Source: Gammaproteobacteria bacterium
Lineage (GTDB): Bacteria; Pseudomonadota; Gammaproteobacteria; Steroidobacterales; Woeseiaceae
Assembly: GCA_029884455.1 (NCBI GenBank)
Contig: JAOUHU010000021.1
Coordinates: 1-44,730 of the forward strand
Direction: 5' to 3'
DNA length: 44,730 nt
In this document: positions 1 to 10,021 of the stretch, one piece after another
Layout of the letters: each line of letters opens with the position of its first letter
Numbering within the stretch: the first letter of the stretch is position 1
Program-made: the position numbers and the translations under genes
Notes under the pieces: model-generated
The model's database searches: none
The model's input: the letters and a program-made list of their open reading frames with translations, nothing else
What the model was told of the DNA's origin: nothing

Positions 1-13
1 CGAGGTCTGCCCA

Positions 14-499
14 ATGCTGCAAGTAAAATCACGCGCACCGGAGTTTGTACTGCCTGACGACCAGGGACGCGACACCTCCCTGAGTGACCTGCTGCACGAC
101 GGCCCGCTGATCCTGTACTTCTACCCGGCAGACTTCACGCCCGGCTGCACGCGTGAAGCCTGCGCGGTTCGCGATATTTACTCTGAACTCGCCGCCGTGG
201 GACTGACAGTTGCGGGTGTCAGCCCGCAGGATCCTGACAGCCACGTGCGTTTTCGCAAAACCCACAATCTCCCATTCACCTTGCTTTGTGACCCGGGCAA
301 GATCGTCATTCGCATGTACGGCGTCGACGGGCCATTTGGGATCGGCGTACGGCGTGCGACGTTCCTGATTAACCAGGACCGGATTATCAGCGATACGCTG
401 CTCGCGGACGTTCGTATCGGACGGCATACCGAGTTCATGAAAAAGGCAATCATGCTGCGCGAAACGGCGGGTATGCGAGCGCCGCCGGCGGCAAGCTAG
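14..499 (+). CDS. bcp: Peroxiredoxin, Bcp/PrxQ type
   Basis: A 161-residue thiol peroxidase of the AhpC/TSA superfamily that reduces hydroperoxides in the cytoplasm, normally recycled by thioredoxin. The peroxidatic cysteine is C45 in the PGCT context after FYPADFTPGC. A second cysteine, C50 (TREAC), lies five residues on, as in atypical 2-Cys Bcp/PrxQ enzymes where the pair forms an intramolecular disulfide. Length matches the family. The ATG has a GAGG at bases 2-5 as a possible ribosome site. The window begins only 13 bases upstream, so the promoter is not visible. It converges on yjbQ with one base between the stops. The exact subfamily name is inferred from the cysteine spacing. Confidence 0.9.
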   Translation: MLQVKSRAPEFVLPDDQGRDTSLSDLLHDGPLILYFYPADFTPGCTREACAVRDIYSELAAVGLTVAGVSPQDPDSHVRFRKTHNLPFTLLCDPGKIVIRMYGVDGPFGIGVRRATFLINQDRIISDTLLADVRIGRHTEFMKKAIMLRETAGMRAPPAAS

Positions 500-500
500 A

Positions 501-914
501 TCACGCTCCGCTCAGAGTCAGCGTGACGTTTCGTCGATGTGCCGCCTGGCGATGTTCCCACAGGTAAACCCCCTGCCAGGTGCCGAGATCGATCTTGCCA
601 TTGCGAATGGGCAGGGTCAGGTCGTTGTGCGTCAAGACACTGCGTACGTGTGCTGACATGTCATCGGACCCTTCCGCCGTGTGGGTGAACATTGGGTCGC
701 CATCCGGCGCGAGCCTCGACATGAACGTTTCCAGGTCCTGCAACACGGCAGGGTCGGCATTTTCGCAAAGCATCAGTGACGCGCTGGTGTGCCTCAGGAA
801 AACATGGCAAAGGCCGCTGCCGATGCCGGATTCGCGCACCGCATCCCGAATCCTGCCGGTCAGGTCGTAGCTGCCACGGCCGTGCGTCTCGACGCTGAAC
901 TCAACCTGCCACAT
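501..914 (-). CDS. yjbQ: YjbQ/UPF0047 family protein
   Basis: A 137-residue protein of the UPF0047 family; E. coli YjbQ has been reported to have weak thiamine-phosphate synthase activity, but its main role is unsettled. Family marks are HTSASL near residue 44, the GSDDMSAHV segment, and the C-terminal signature GTWQGVYLWEHR. Conserved histidines in these blocks are thought to bind metal. The frame stays open upstream to 1040, but family length and the sequence MWQVEFSVET place the start at 914. The first 14 bases overlap the end of the histidine phosphatase gene, so the two are probably translationally coupled in a leftward operon. Confidence 0.88.
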   Translation of the reverse strand: MWQVEFSVETHGRGSYDLTGRIRDAVRESGIGSGLCHVFLRHTSASLMLCENADPAVLQDLETFMSRLAPDGDPMFTHTAEGSDDMSAHVRSVLTHNDLTLPIRNGKIDLGTWQGVYLWEHRQAAHRRNVTLTLSGA

Positions 915-1491
915 CGGCGATATACGGCTCCCCATAGCGCAATCGAATAGTCTTCGTCTTGCCAAACCAGGGAATTGAAATGATGTAGATGTTGTCGAAC
1001 TCGTTCGGCGCAATTGGCGGGACTTTCTTGCTGGCGCCAAGATTGGCGATCAGTTCAGGCAGCGTGTTGCTGTGCGCAACGACCAGCACTATCTTGCCTT
1101 TGTGCGCTTTGAGAATCGTCTCGAGCACCGCCTCCGTGTCGCCTGCGTCATAACTATGGATTGGCAACCCAAGCCGGTCCGCCAGCGGCTGCGCAGTTTC
1201 CATGGAGCGCTTCAACGGCGTCGAGTAGATCGCGTCGATGCCGGCAACGACATCCGCATCAACCAGTTGCCGGGTCAACTCTGCGACCCGACGCTGCCCG
1301 GCCTCGCTCAAAGAGGGATCGTCAGCCTCGTGGTCGGTCTGCTCGGCGTGCCGCACGAATATCATGGTAGTGGTTGCCTGTGATTCAAAGAACCACGCGA
1401 GGCCAATCGCAATAGCCGTATAGACGATGAAGACCTGGATGCGGCGCGCTGTGCGCACCCGGCGACGATCCTGTTCTTTCTTGCTCCGCAT
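901..1491 (-). CDS. Membrane-anchored histidine phosphatase
   Basis: A 196-residue phosphoglycerate-mutase-like (histidine phosphatase) protein. A basic N-terminus is followed by one membrane segment at about residues 17-36, so the catalytic domain is probably anchored in the inner membrane. The catalytic RHAE motif is at residues 47-50, with H48 as the nucleophile. STPLKRSMETA near residues 90-100 supplies phosphate-binding arginine, and VVAHSNT carries the second histidine, H140. The substrate cannot be told; SixA-like phosphohistidine phosphatases and small-molecule phosphatases share this fold. It starts 11 bases after the upstream small membrane protein gene and overlaps yjbQ by 14 bases. 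Confidence 0.85.
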   Translation of the reverse strand: MRSKKEQDRRRVRTARRIQVFIVYTAIAIGLAWFFESQATTTMIFVRHAEQTDHEADDPSLSEAGQRRVAELTRQLVDADVVAGIDAIYSTPLKRSMETAQPLADRLGLPIHSYDAGDTEAVLETILKAHKGKIVLVVAHSNTLPELIANLGASKKVPPIAPNEFDNIYIISIPWFGKTKTIRLRYGEPYIADVAG

Positions 1492-1502
1492 GGCCAGCGA
1501 CT

Positions 1503-1757
1503 TTACGAGTTTTTGGGCTTTTTGACTATGTGAAACTCGCCTTCAATAACGTTGCTCTGCGGCAGCCGCCGCTTCGCCCACCAAAGCCTGATTGCGACCG
1601 CGACCGCCGCCACCACGGTGAAAGCACTCAGCGCCAGGAACGCGAAAAGTCCCAGGACGAAAGAGATGCCGACTACGACCACCGCGACAATAAACAGCAA
1701 CAGGGTGACCAGCGGATTGCTGCCCTGCGCGATTCTATTGCTGGTAAATTTGCCCAA
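1503..1757 (-). CDS. Small membrane protein, function unknown
   Basis: An 84-residue protein that I do not recognise beyond being a small inner-membrane protein. Residues about 15-35 and 38-58 form two hydrophobic segments, followed by a basic WWAKRR stretch (positive-inside) and a soluble tail with an EGEFHIV motif and lysines. The start appears to be TTG at 1757, preceded on the same strand by an AAAAGGG stretch that may act as the ribosome site. It is the first gene of a leftward run with the histidine phosphatase and yjbQ. The region in front of it (about 1780-1850) is strongly AT-rich and carries a TATAAT at 1790-1795 on the minus strand that may serve as its promoter. Confidence 0.65.
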   Translation of the reverse strand: MGKFTSNRIAQGSNPLVTLLLFIVAVVVVGISFVLGLFAFLALSAFTVVAAVAVAIRLWWAKRRLPQSNVIEGEFHIVKKPKNS

Positions 1758-1903
1758 GAGGAGCCCTTTTGGTGCTTAAAACTGCAGTAATTATAGTTTA
1801 TTAAAACAATATATTATGAAACATTTCTAGAAAGATTATCACTAAGCATCTGAGAGCTCATGATGTCTAAGACCACGCACCCGGCCGGCGGTTCGGCTCA
1901 CTA

Positions 1904-1932
1904 TTGAAACCCTACGCCCCAGCACGCACAAT
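1904..1932 (+). promoter_or_regulatory. Candidate sigma-70 promoter for tRNA-Ser
   Basis: TTGAAA at 1904-1909 and CACAAT at 1927-1932 are separated by 17 bases. Transcription would begin near 1940, giving a leader of about 14 bases before the mature tRNA. Assigned by sequence match and position only. Confidence 0.4.
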
Positions 1933-1953
1933 GCGCGCGCAAAACCGGACACC

Positions 1954-2044
1954 GGAGAGGTGGCAGAGCGGTTGAATGCACCGGTCTTGAAAACCGGCAA
2001 GGGTTTATAGCCCTTCGAGGGTTCGAATCCCTCCCTCTCCGCCA
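1954..2044 (+). tRNA. tRNA-Ser(UGA)
   Basis: A complete class II tRNA. The seven-base acceptor stem pairs 1954-1960 with 2034-2040, G2041 is the discriminator base, and CCA is encoded at 2042-2044. The anticodon stem CCGGT/ACCGG (1981-1985, 1993-1997) encloses loop CTTGAAA with anticodon TGA at 1988-1990. A long variable arm follows, as expected for serine, and then the T arm with GGTTCGAATCC. It would read UCA and, by wobble, other UCN codons. Its charging enzyme SerRS is encoded 5 kb away, which I take as coincidence. Confidence 0.97.
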
Positions 2045-2140
2045 GTTACGGTTCTAACCGCTTGATAATGGGCAAATTATCACTTGCCTTGAATTATCTT
2101 CCCACAAGCCGACCCACGTATGTAGTGCGTGTCGGAATGT

Positions 2141-2166
2141 CATTGATCAATCAAATCTGACGAATA
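2141..2166 (+). repeat. Integrase 3'-end-like sequence beside tRNA-Ser
   Basis: These 26 bases resemble 43038-43062, which spans the last codons and stop of the integrase gene. The shared blocks, in order, are CATTG, then two unlike bases, CAATCAAA, one extra T here only, and CTGACGAATA. That is 23 identical positions with one gap. The rest of the 2045-2263 interval holds no gene I can support, only weak stem-loops at about 2064-2081 (GATAAT/ATTATC) and 2109-2135 (CCGAC/GTCGG). Confidence 0.4.
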
Positions 2167-2267
2167 TTTTGCGCTGTGACGCGCGAGCGACCAGGTGGTT
2201 GTCTGCTATTCCTCATTCCAGCCACTCAATCGTCTGCTTTAGCGACTTGCCGACGGGCTGCGATCGG

Positions 2268-2295
2268 CTGCGGATTCAATCGGTCGACGCAACAC
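2268..2295 (+). repeat. IS30 left inverted repeat
   Basis: Starts CTGCGGATTCAATCGG and ends GCAACAC. It matches the reverse complement of 3476-3503 at 26 of 28 positions, differing only at positions 4 and 21 (C here, T there). Confidence 0.9.
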
Positions 2296-3439
2296 ATTCA
2301 TAAAATTTCTCTGCTGGCGAATAATAGCCCAAAGTTTTCCTCGGGCGCTCATTCAATCGTTTCGCTACGGCATTGAGTCGGTTCTGATGCACGTTTGACA
2401 GATCCATGCCTTTTGGAAAGTACTGCCGGAGTAACGCATTGGTATTTTCATTTGAACCACGCTGCCACGGTTGTTGCGGATCACAGAAGTAAACCTTGAT
2501 GTCCGTGGCCATAGAGAATGTCTTGTGGCCGGCCATCTCGCTGCCACGATCCCAGGTCAACGACTTGTAGAGCTCGCGCGGCAATTTCTGCGCGTGCCGA
2601 GTCAATGCCTTGACCACGGTCGCTGTATCTTTGCGCGATGCGCGAACCAGCATCACGTAACGTGTTTGACGCTCGACCAGCGTAATGATCTGACTGTCCT
2701 TCGTGCCACATAGCAGATCACCCTCCCAATGCCCCGGTACTGCTCGGTCCTCCACCTCCGCCGGCCGCTCGCGGATCGGTACCGCATCAACGATCTGGCC
2801 ATGTTCAGGACCTTTCTGCGTGTGATGCCGCGACCGACGAACCGAGCGCGGACGCCGCAGATACGCCAGCAACCCCTTCTTCAAAGCACCGCGAGTCTGG
2901 ATATACAGGCTCTTGTAGATCGTCTCGTGTGACACCTGGAATGCCTCGTCGTCGGGATACGCACGCTTAACCCAGCCCGCAATCTGTTCTGGCGCCCACT
3001 CGAGCAGCAGCTTGTTAGCGACGATGCGTGCCAATGCTCCGTTTTGCGCCAGTTTACAGGGCTTCGGGCGCTTCGCTCGTTCCCAGGCCGCGGTATCCGC
3101 CTTGTGTGCCCGGTATGAACGCCGGCCACGGTTGCGCCGTATCTCCCGGCTGACCGTGGACGGCGCTCGATCAAGATCCCTGGCGATAGCACGCAACGAT
3201 CGGCCCGCTACCACGCCTCGGGATATCTCTTCGCGTTCCGATAATGACAGTGAGCGGCTCGACCTTCGTCGCGTGGCCGGACGAATGCCACCTGTCTCTG
3301 AAAAGATATTCTGGATCGATGAATGGCCCTGGATCCCAAACGAACGGCCAATCTCGTTCATAGACTCGCCGTTCTGCCAGCGATCCCACATCAAGGACTT
3401 CTCAGCCTGGGTGTAATGACGTCTCTTGCGCTTCTGCAT
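2276..3439 (-). CDS. IS30-family transposase
   Basis: A 387-residue DDE transposase that cuts and joins the element's inverted repeats. N-terminal helix-turn-helix regions (YTQAEKSLMWDRW and SLRAIARDLDRAPSTVSREI) bind the ends. The catalytic core shows D241 (GHWEGDLL), D297 (TWDRGSE) and E331 (GSNENTNALL), exactly the DD(33)E spacing of IS30. The frame is open up to 3484, inside the right repeat, but the better start is ATG at 3439 because GGGGAGG (3449-3455) lies nine bases before it. The alternative ATG at 3448 abuts that site. No frameshift or internal stop is seen. Confidence 0.92.
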   Translation of the reverse strand: MQKRKRRHYTQAEKSLMWDRWQNGESMNEIGRSFGIQGHSSIQNIFSETGGIRPATRRRSSRSLSLSEREEISRGVVAGRSLRAIARDLDRAPSTVSREIRRNRGRRSYRAHKADTAAWERAKRPKPCKLAQNGALARIVANKLLLEWAPEQIAGWVKRAYPDDEAFQVSHETIYKSLYIQTRGALKKGLLAYLRRPRSVRRSRHHTQKGPEHGQIVDAVPIRERPAEVEDRAVPGHWEGDLLCGTKDSQIITLVERQTRYVMLVRASRKDTATVVKALTRHAQKLPRELYKSLTWDRGSEMAGHKTFSMATDIKVYFCDPQQPWQRGSNENTNALLRQYFPKGMDLSNVHQNRLNAVAKRLNERPRKTLGYYSPAEKFYECVASTD

Positions 3440-3475
3440 CTGCAACATCCTCCCCTCTACAATGTTAGAGTCTAG

Positions 3476-3503
3476 GTGTTGCATCGACCGATTGAATCCA
3501 CAG
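3476..3503 (-). repeat. IS30 right inverted repeat
   Basis: Reverse complement begins CTGTGGATTCAATCGG and ends GCAACAC. It lies upstream of the transposase start, where it is also expected to be near the transposase promoter. TCGG follows immediately at 3504-3507. Confidence 0.9.
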
Positions 3504-3622
3504 TCGGAATCAGCCGTTGGCTGGTTTCGCGTTACAATGACGAGGGTTTATTCGAAGTGGTCTTCCAGTATTGACGAATGATCGACGCAATTCGATCTGT
3601 TTATTAAGGAGCGACAAGAGCC

Positions 3623-4555
3623 ATGAAGCGACGTAGTTTTTTAGGGGCATTGGTGTCTGCCACCGCTGCTACAAGTGGTCTTGGCCACAGGGTTGTTTAC
3701 GCTAGCGAATGTCCACCGCAATTACTCAACGGCGTGCAGTTGTGGAGTGTTCGTGATCTCCTTGCCAAAGATGCTCGTGGCACGATCGAGGCAATAGGTG
3801 CACTCGGCTTCAACTCCGTTGAACTGTTCAGATTGGGAGGAACCCAGGACAGCGAGGGCCGGTATTTCGGACTTGCATTTGACGAACTGTTACGGGTTCT
3901 GAATGCCTCGGGGCTCAGTGCGCGTCATTCACACGTTGTGGAAAATTGGCAAGACACCGATGCCATTGCCAGAGTCGCTGAGCAACTGGGAATTGAAGTG
4001 ATAATCCTGGCTGCCGCGGATGAATTTTTTGACAGGCAAGCCGTTCAATTTATTCCCGCGAACAGTGTCGCCCAGGTTCGGAACCTCGCCGACAAGCTGA
4101 ACACAGCCGGTGAACGATATCGACGCCACGGAATTACATTTGCGTATCACAACCATTGGACGGAGTTTGCGAAAGTCGAAAACCAGGTTCCTTTGGACAT
4201 ATTGATCGCACATACGGACCCGGACAATGTTCATTTCGAACTCGATATTGGCTGGACGACTGCGGCTGGTGTAGATCCGCTCTCCTATCTTGAAAGGAAT
4301 CTGGGCCGGATTATTTCCTGTCACCTGAAAGACTTCGATCAGCGGAAACAACTTCCGACTCCCCCTTCGACAGACGATTACCTCGACATCGTTCGCGAGC
4401 CCGGCGGCGGTACTATAGATTTTGCGCCGATCATAGAGTTACTTGTCGAGGGCGGCGTTCAGAATGCGTTTGTGGAAGTCGACAGACCGGACGATCCGTT
4501 GGCAGCCATTCAACGTGGCCGATTACATTTGCAGGCTTTGGGTAGCTGTGTGTGA
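3623..4555 (+). CDS. Tat-exported sugar phosphate isomerase/epimerase-like protein
   Basis: A 310-residue protein with a twin-arginine signal (MKRRSFLG, R3-R4, then a hydrophobic stretch to about residue 27), so a folded, probably metal-bound, protein exported to the periplasm. The rest is an AP-endonuclease-2 / xylose-isomerase-like TIM barrel. Likely metal-site segments are FNSVELF, FAYHNHWTEF, FELDIGW, ISCHLKDFD and AFVEVDRP, supplying the Glu, His and Asp ligands typical of the fold. The substrate is unknown. AAGGAGCG ends about ten bases before the ATG. The gene begins 120 bases after the IS30 element, so the insertion may have separated it from upstream control sequences. Confidence 0.82.
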   Translation: MKRRSFLGALVSATAATSGLGHRVVYASECPPQLLNGVQLWSVRDLLAKDARGTIEAIGALGFNSVELFRLGGTQDSEGRYFGLAFDELLRVLNASGLSARHSHVVENWQDTDAIARVAEQLGIEVIILAAADEFFDRQAVQFIPANSVAQVRNLADKLNTAGERYRRHGITFAYHNHWTEFAKVENQVPLDILIAHTDPDNVHFELDIGWTTAAGVDPLSYLERNLGRIISCHLKDFDQRKQLPTPPSTDDYLDIVREPGGGTIDFAPIIELLVEGGVQNAFVEVDRPDDPLAAIQRGRLHLQALGSCV

Positions 4556-4624
4556 CTGTCTTCTGGTGTCCGAAAGCAGTCTGCCTGAAAGGACCTGGAA
4601 GACAAACAACGTTTGGAGGCTTTC

Positions 4625-5515
4625 ATGAAAAAATCGTTATTCTTAAGTGTGTTGGTGCTGCTACTTGCGGCGTGTTCCAGCGAAACCGGGGTTCCAGCCG
4701 ACGAAACGCAAGCTAACACTGCCACTGCAGGAACTGCGCAAGAGATACCGCCCGCAGGTACGAGCCTGGCAGACGTCATCGCTGACCAACGTCGGAACGA
4801 GAGTCGCGCGCGCGACAAGTGGCGCCACCCTCTGGAAACACTGTCTTTCATCGGCGTCGAGCCGGACATGACGATCGTCGAAGTTCTTCCAGGCAACGGC
4901 GGCTGGTATACGCAGATTCTGGGTCCGTTTACGGCCGAGCAAGGCCGCTTGATTGGCTTGACATACCCGCAATCCCTCTGGTCCCAGATGTTTTCCGACT
5001 GGGGTGAACACAGGTATGAGCAGTTCGGCGCCGATGTCACCCAGTTTGGCCGCTACCTTTCTGTCGAAGGTGTCGAGCGCGCGAGGCCGATCGTAGGCTA
5101 TACCATTGACGCCATTCCTGATGAAGAGAACGGGCAGGCTGATGCAGTCCTGTTCATTCGTGCGATGCACCATCTGTTCCGCTTCGAGGAGCCGCTGATC
5201 GATACAGCCTTGTCAGAGGTGTTTGACGTGCTGGCTCCCGGCGGCGTAGTCGGCGTCGTCCAGCACCGTGCACCGGAAGAAGCGGACGCCGAGTTTGCCA
5301 ACGGCAATAACGGCTACTTAAAGCAGAGCGACGTTATCGCGGCGTTCGAACGGGCCGGCTTCGTGCTGGAAGAAACCAGCGAGGTGAATGCCAACCCGAA
5401 CGATCCGGCGGATGGCCCGGTCTGGCGTTTGCCACCGTCGACCACCGACAATCCGGAAACCATGAACATTGGCGAGTCGGACCGGATGACGTTGCGGTTT
5501 CGCAAACCGATGTAG
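4625..5515 (+). CDS. Lipoprotein SAM-methyltransferase-like protein
   Basis: A 296-residue protein with a lipoprotein signal (MKKSLFLSVLVLLLAACSS). The cysteine is followed by serine, which under the E. coli Lol rule would favour the outer membrane. The mature part is a class I methyltransferase-like domain. Motif I appears as VEVLPGNGGWYT about 85 residues in, followed by an acidic segment, FIRAMHHLFRFEEP and LAPGGVVGVVQHR. It resembles the predicted exported methyltransferases of COG4798. How a SAM-dependent enzyme would work outside the cytoplasm is unclear, so a different ligand is possible. GGAGG at 4615-4619 fixes the ATG at 4625 over the TTG at 4613. Confidence 0.78.
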   Translation: MKKSLFLSVLVLLLAACSSETGVPADETQANTATAGTAQEIPPAGTSLADVIADQRRNESRARDKWRHPLETLSFIGVEPDMTIVEVLPGNGGWYTQILGPFTAEQGRLIGLTYPQSLWSQMFSDWGEHRYEQFGADVTQFGRYLSVEGVERARPIVGYTIDAIPDEENGQADAVLFIRAMHHLFRFEEPLIDTALSEVFDVLAPGGVVGVVQHRAPEEADAEFANGNNGYLKQSDVIAAFERAGFVLEETSEVNANPNDPADGPVWRLPPSTTDNPETMNIGESDRMTLRFRKPM

Positions 5516-5748
5516 GCCTCATTGACTTGGATATCGGCGGATGCGCTCGGAGTGGATAAAATAGCCCCCTTCAGCGCCAGCCTCGCCCTGGCGGCATTGC
5601 GTCTTGTCGCCGCTGTTTCGAGGTCGGTGGGCTTGAAAACCGCACGCGCTCCCCCAGATACTGAAGCCACCGGCTGCGGAATGCGTGCCGGGCGAGCCAC
5701 CCTGGCGTGGTAGAATCCACGCAGCTGAACAACCAAGGAGTTAGCGAG

Positions 5749-6438
5749 ATGCAGGACAACATCAATTACCTGGCCCCGGTCGCCGAGGCAACCGTTGCCG
5801 AGCGTTCCGAATTCATCTGGAAGTGCTATGCGCACGTTGTCGGCGCGATCCTGGCGTTCGCCGCTGTCGAAGTTTATTTCTTCCAGTCCGGCATCGCCGC
5901 AGCGATCGCCGAGCCGATGTTGAATAACTGGCTCCTGGTCATCGGCGGATTCATGCTGGTGGGCTGGGGCGCGACGCATGTGGCACACAAGCTTGAATCC
6001 ACACTGGCCCAGTATGCCGCTTTCGCTTTGTTTGTCGTCGCAGAGGCACTGATTTTCGCGCCACTGTTGTTTGTGGCCGATTACTACGCGCCTGGCGCTA
6101 TCGAAAGCGCTGCCGGCGTAACACTTCTGGGTTCCGTTGCACTGATCGCGACCGCCATGATCACCCGCAAGGATTTCTCGTTCCTGCGCGGGATGCTGGT
6201 ATGGATCGGCATGCTGGCACTGGTCGCAATTGTTGCCGCGGTATTGTTCAAGTTCGAGCTTGGCACCTGGTTTTCAGTAGCCATGATCGGTTTTGCCGGG
6301 GCCGCCGTGCTGTATGACACTTCCAACATCATGCACCACTACCCCAGCGATCGGTACGTCGCTGCCGCGATGGCCCTGTTCGCGTCGATCGCGCTGATGT
6401 TCTGGTATGTGCTGCGCCTGTTCATGAATCGCGACTAA
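5749..6438 (+). CDS. Bax inhibitor-1/YccA family membrane protein
   Basis: A 229-residue inner-membrane protein with about seven hydrophobic helices, matching the Bax inhibitor-1 (TMBIM/YccA/YbhL) family. Members act as pH-sensitive calcium leak channels or, like E. coli YccA, modulate the FtsH protease. Family traits include the N-terminal ERSEFIWKCYAHV segment before helix 1 and the C-terminal LYDTSNIMHHY segment between the last helices, where the conserved aspartate sits. AAGGAG at 5735-5740 selects this ATG over the in-frame GTG at 5707. A strong terminator follows. It has a 233-base gap upstream and appears to be a single-gene unit. Confidence 0.88.
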   Translation: MQDNINYLAPVAEATVAERSEFIWKCYAHVVGAILAFAAVEVYFFQSGIAAAIAEPMLNNWLLVIGGFMLVGWGATHVAHKLESTLAQYAAFALFVVAEALIFAPLLFVADYYAPGAIESAAGVTLLGSVALIATAMITRKDFSFLRGMLVWIGMLALVAIVAAVLFKFELGTWFSVAMIGFAGAAVLYDTSNIMHHYPSDRYVAAAMALFASIALMFWYVLRLFMNRD

Positions 6439-6455
6439 GCGAATCCTGCCGTAAT

Positions 6456-6484
6456 AAAAAGGCCCGCTCTGCGGGCCTTTTTTT
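6456..6484 (+). terminator. Rho-independent terminator after Bax inhibitor gene
   Basis: GGCCCGC (6461-6467), loop TCT, GCGGGCC (6471-6477), then seven T bases (6478-6484). A run of A bases before the stem extends the pairing, so it may also stop leftward transcription. Confidence 0.93.
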
Positions 6485-6567
6485 GCGGCTTTCCCTTATC
6501 CCGTCAGCCGCGATCGTATGCTTAACTCCCAGCTGTACGGCCACACGGGTTGTACGGGAGGTGTGTG

Positions 6568-7020
6568 ATGAGATCGCCAAAATTTCTCGCGATTCTCGCT
6601 GCGGCAGCGGCCTTGTGCGGCGCTTGCGACGAGGAAAAGGTCATGTCCGAGCGTGGTTTCCGCCTGCCGGATGGCAATGCACAGGCTGGTCGGGAAACAT
6701 TTCTGTATATGCAGTGCAATCAGTGCCACACGATCCGGAACGAGGAATTGCCGCCGATCGCAGGCTATGAGCCTTATGTAGAACTGGGTGGTCCGGTCAC
6801 CAAAGTGAAAACATACGGTGAACTGGTCACGGCGATCATCAACCCGTCGCACAAGCTGGCGGACGGCTATGCCAAGGAACTGGTATCGGAAAACGGAGTA
6901 TCCAACATGTACGTGTACAACGGTTACATGACCGTGCAGGAGCTCACCGATCTGGTCATGTTTCTGCAGCCGCATTACAACGTGATCGCGCCGCAGTTTC
7001 AGTACCGGGTATACCCCTGA
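6568..7020 (+). CDS. Lipid-anchored c-type cytochrome
   Basis: A 150-residue mono-haem cytochrome c. The N-terminus is a lipoprotein signal ending LCGAC, with acylated C20 followed by D21-E22. An aspartate at +2 would retain the protein in the inner membrane in E. coli. The haem motif is CNQCH at residues 50-54. The distal methionine ligand is not certain: several Met lie near NMYVYNGYM and in LVMFLQ. It would carry electrons at the periplasmic face, but no oxidase or reductase partner is adjacent. GGGAGG at 6556-6561 supports the ATG at 6568 over the TTG at 6550. Confidence 0.85.
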   Translation: MRSPKFLAILAAAAALCGACDEEKVMSERGFRLPDGNAQAGRETFLYMQCNQCHTIRNEELPPIAGYEPYVELGGPVTKVKTYGELVTAIINPSHKLADGYAKELVSENGVSNMYVYNGYMTVQELTDLVMFLQPHYNVIAPQFQYRVYP

Positions 7021-7027
7021 GGCAGGG

Positions 7028-9595
<2,568 letters not shown>

Positions 9596-9612
<17 letters not shown>

Positions 9613-10021
9613 CCGAGTTTCGCCCGCCCAACCAGGCCTCGACCCGCAGGCTCCACCCGCCCAGCCAGGCTCGGCCGATGATCAGTCCGAGCGCAATACC
9701 GGCCGCGTCGGCCACCAGGTCAAACCACTCGGCCGAGCGGTACGTGACCATGCGCTGACAGACTTCTATCAGCACTCCAAAAAGCAGCAGGCCGACGCCA
9801 ATGCGCCAGTAAAAATCCGACCGATACTGCCCGCCGAACCAGACCGCGAGGACGACGAACGTGACCCCGTGCAGCCACTTGTCCACGTTGACGAACCAGT
9901 TCAGGAAACCGGCGCGGTCTTCCCAGAACCACACGGCCGGCATCAACGCCCCCGCCAGCACCGCGAGCAGCAGGAATATACCGGCCGCACGCCAATGCAA
10001 GGCATAACGCAATGGCAACAT
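9596..10021 (-). CDS. VanZ-like membrane protein
   Basis: A 141-residue protein with about four membrane helices and the VanZ-family pattern: [16 protein letters not shown], then [12 protein letters not shown]...[16 protein letters not shown]. VanZ itself gives low-level teicoplanin resistance in enterococci, but most chromosomal relatives have no known role. Its ATG overlaps the lolA stop by one base, and its end overlaps rarA by 17 bases, so it is co-translated with both. It interrupts the lolA-rarA adjacency usual in gammaproteobacteria. Confidence 0.8.

Larger units (their letters stand above)
2268..3503 (-). mobile_element. Intact IS30-family insertion sequence
   Basis: A 1236-bp element with 28-bp terminal inverted repeats (26 of 28 matching) and a single DD(33)E transposase gene. 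It is flanked by a 4-bp direct repeat TCGG at 2264-2267 and 3504-3507, a target duplication within the 2-4 bp size usual for IS30. The stop codon of the transposase lies inside the left repeat. Ends, duplication and open reading frame are all intact, so the insertion is recent and may still be active. Joining the flanks rebuilds an imperfect palindrome, a target type IS30 elements favour. Confidence 0.93.

Noticed and set aside
1954..2044. tRNA-Ser as the attachment site of the integrase element
   Set aside because: I found no second copy of the tRNA 3' end in the window, and the integrase is 40 kb away. Only the short integrase-like block at 2141-2166 hints at an older event.
5575..5593. CGCCAG/CTGGCG hairpin upstream of the Bax inhibitor gene as a terminator
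   Set aside because: The stem is only six base pairs and is not followed by T bases; it may be chance in GC-rich DNA.
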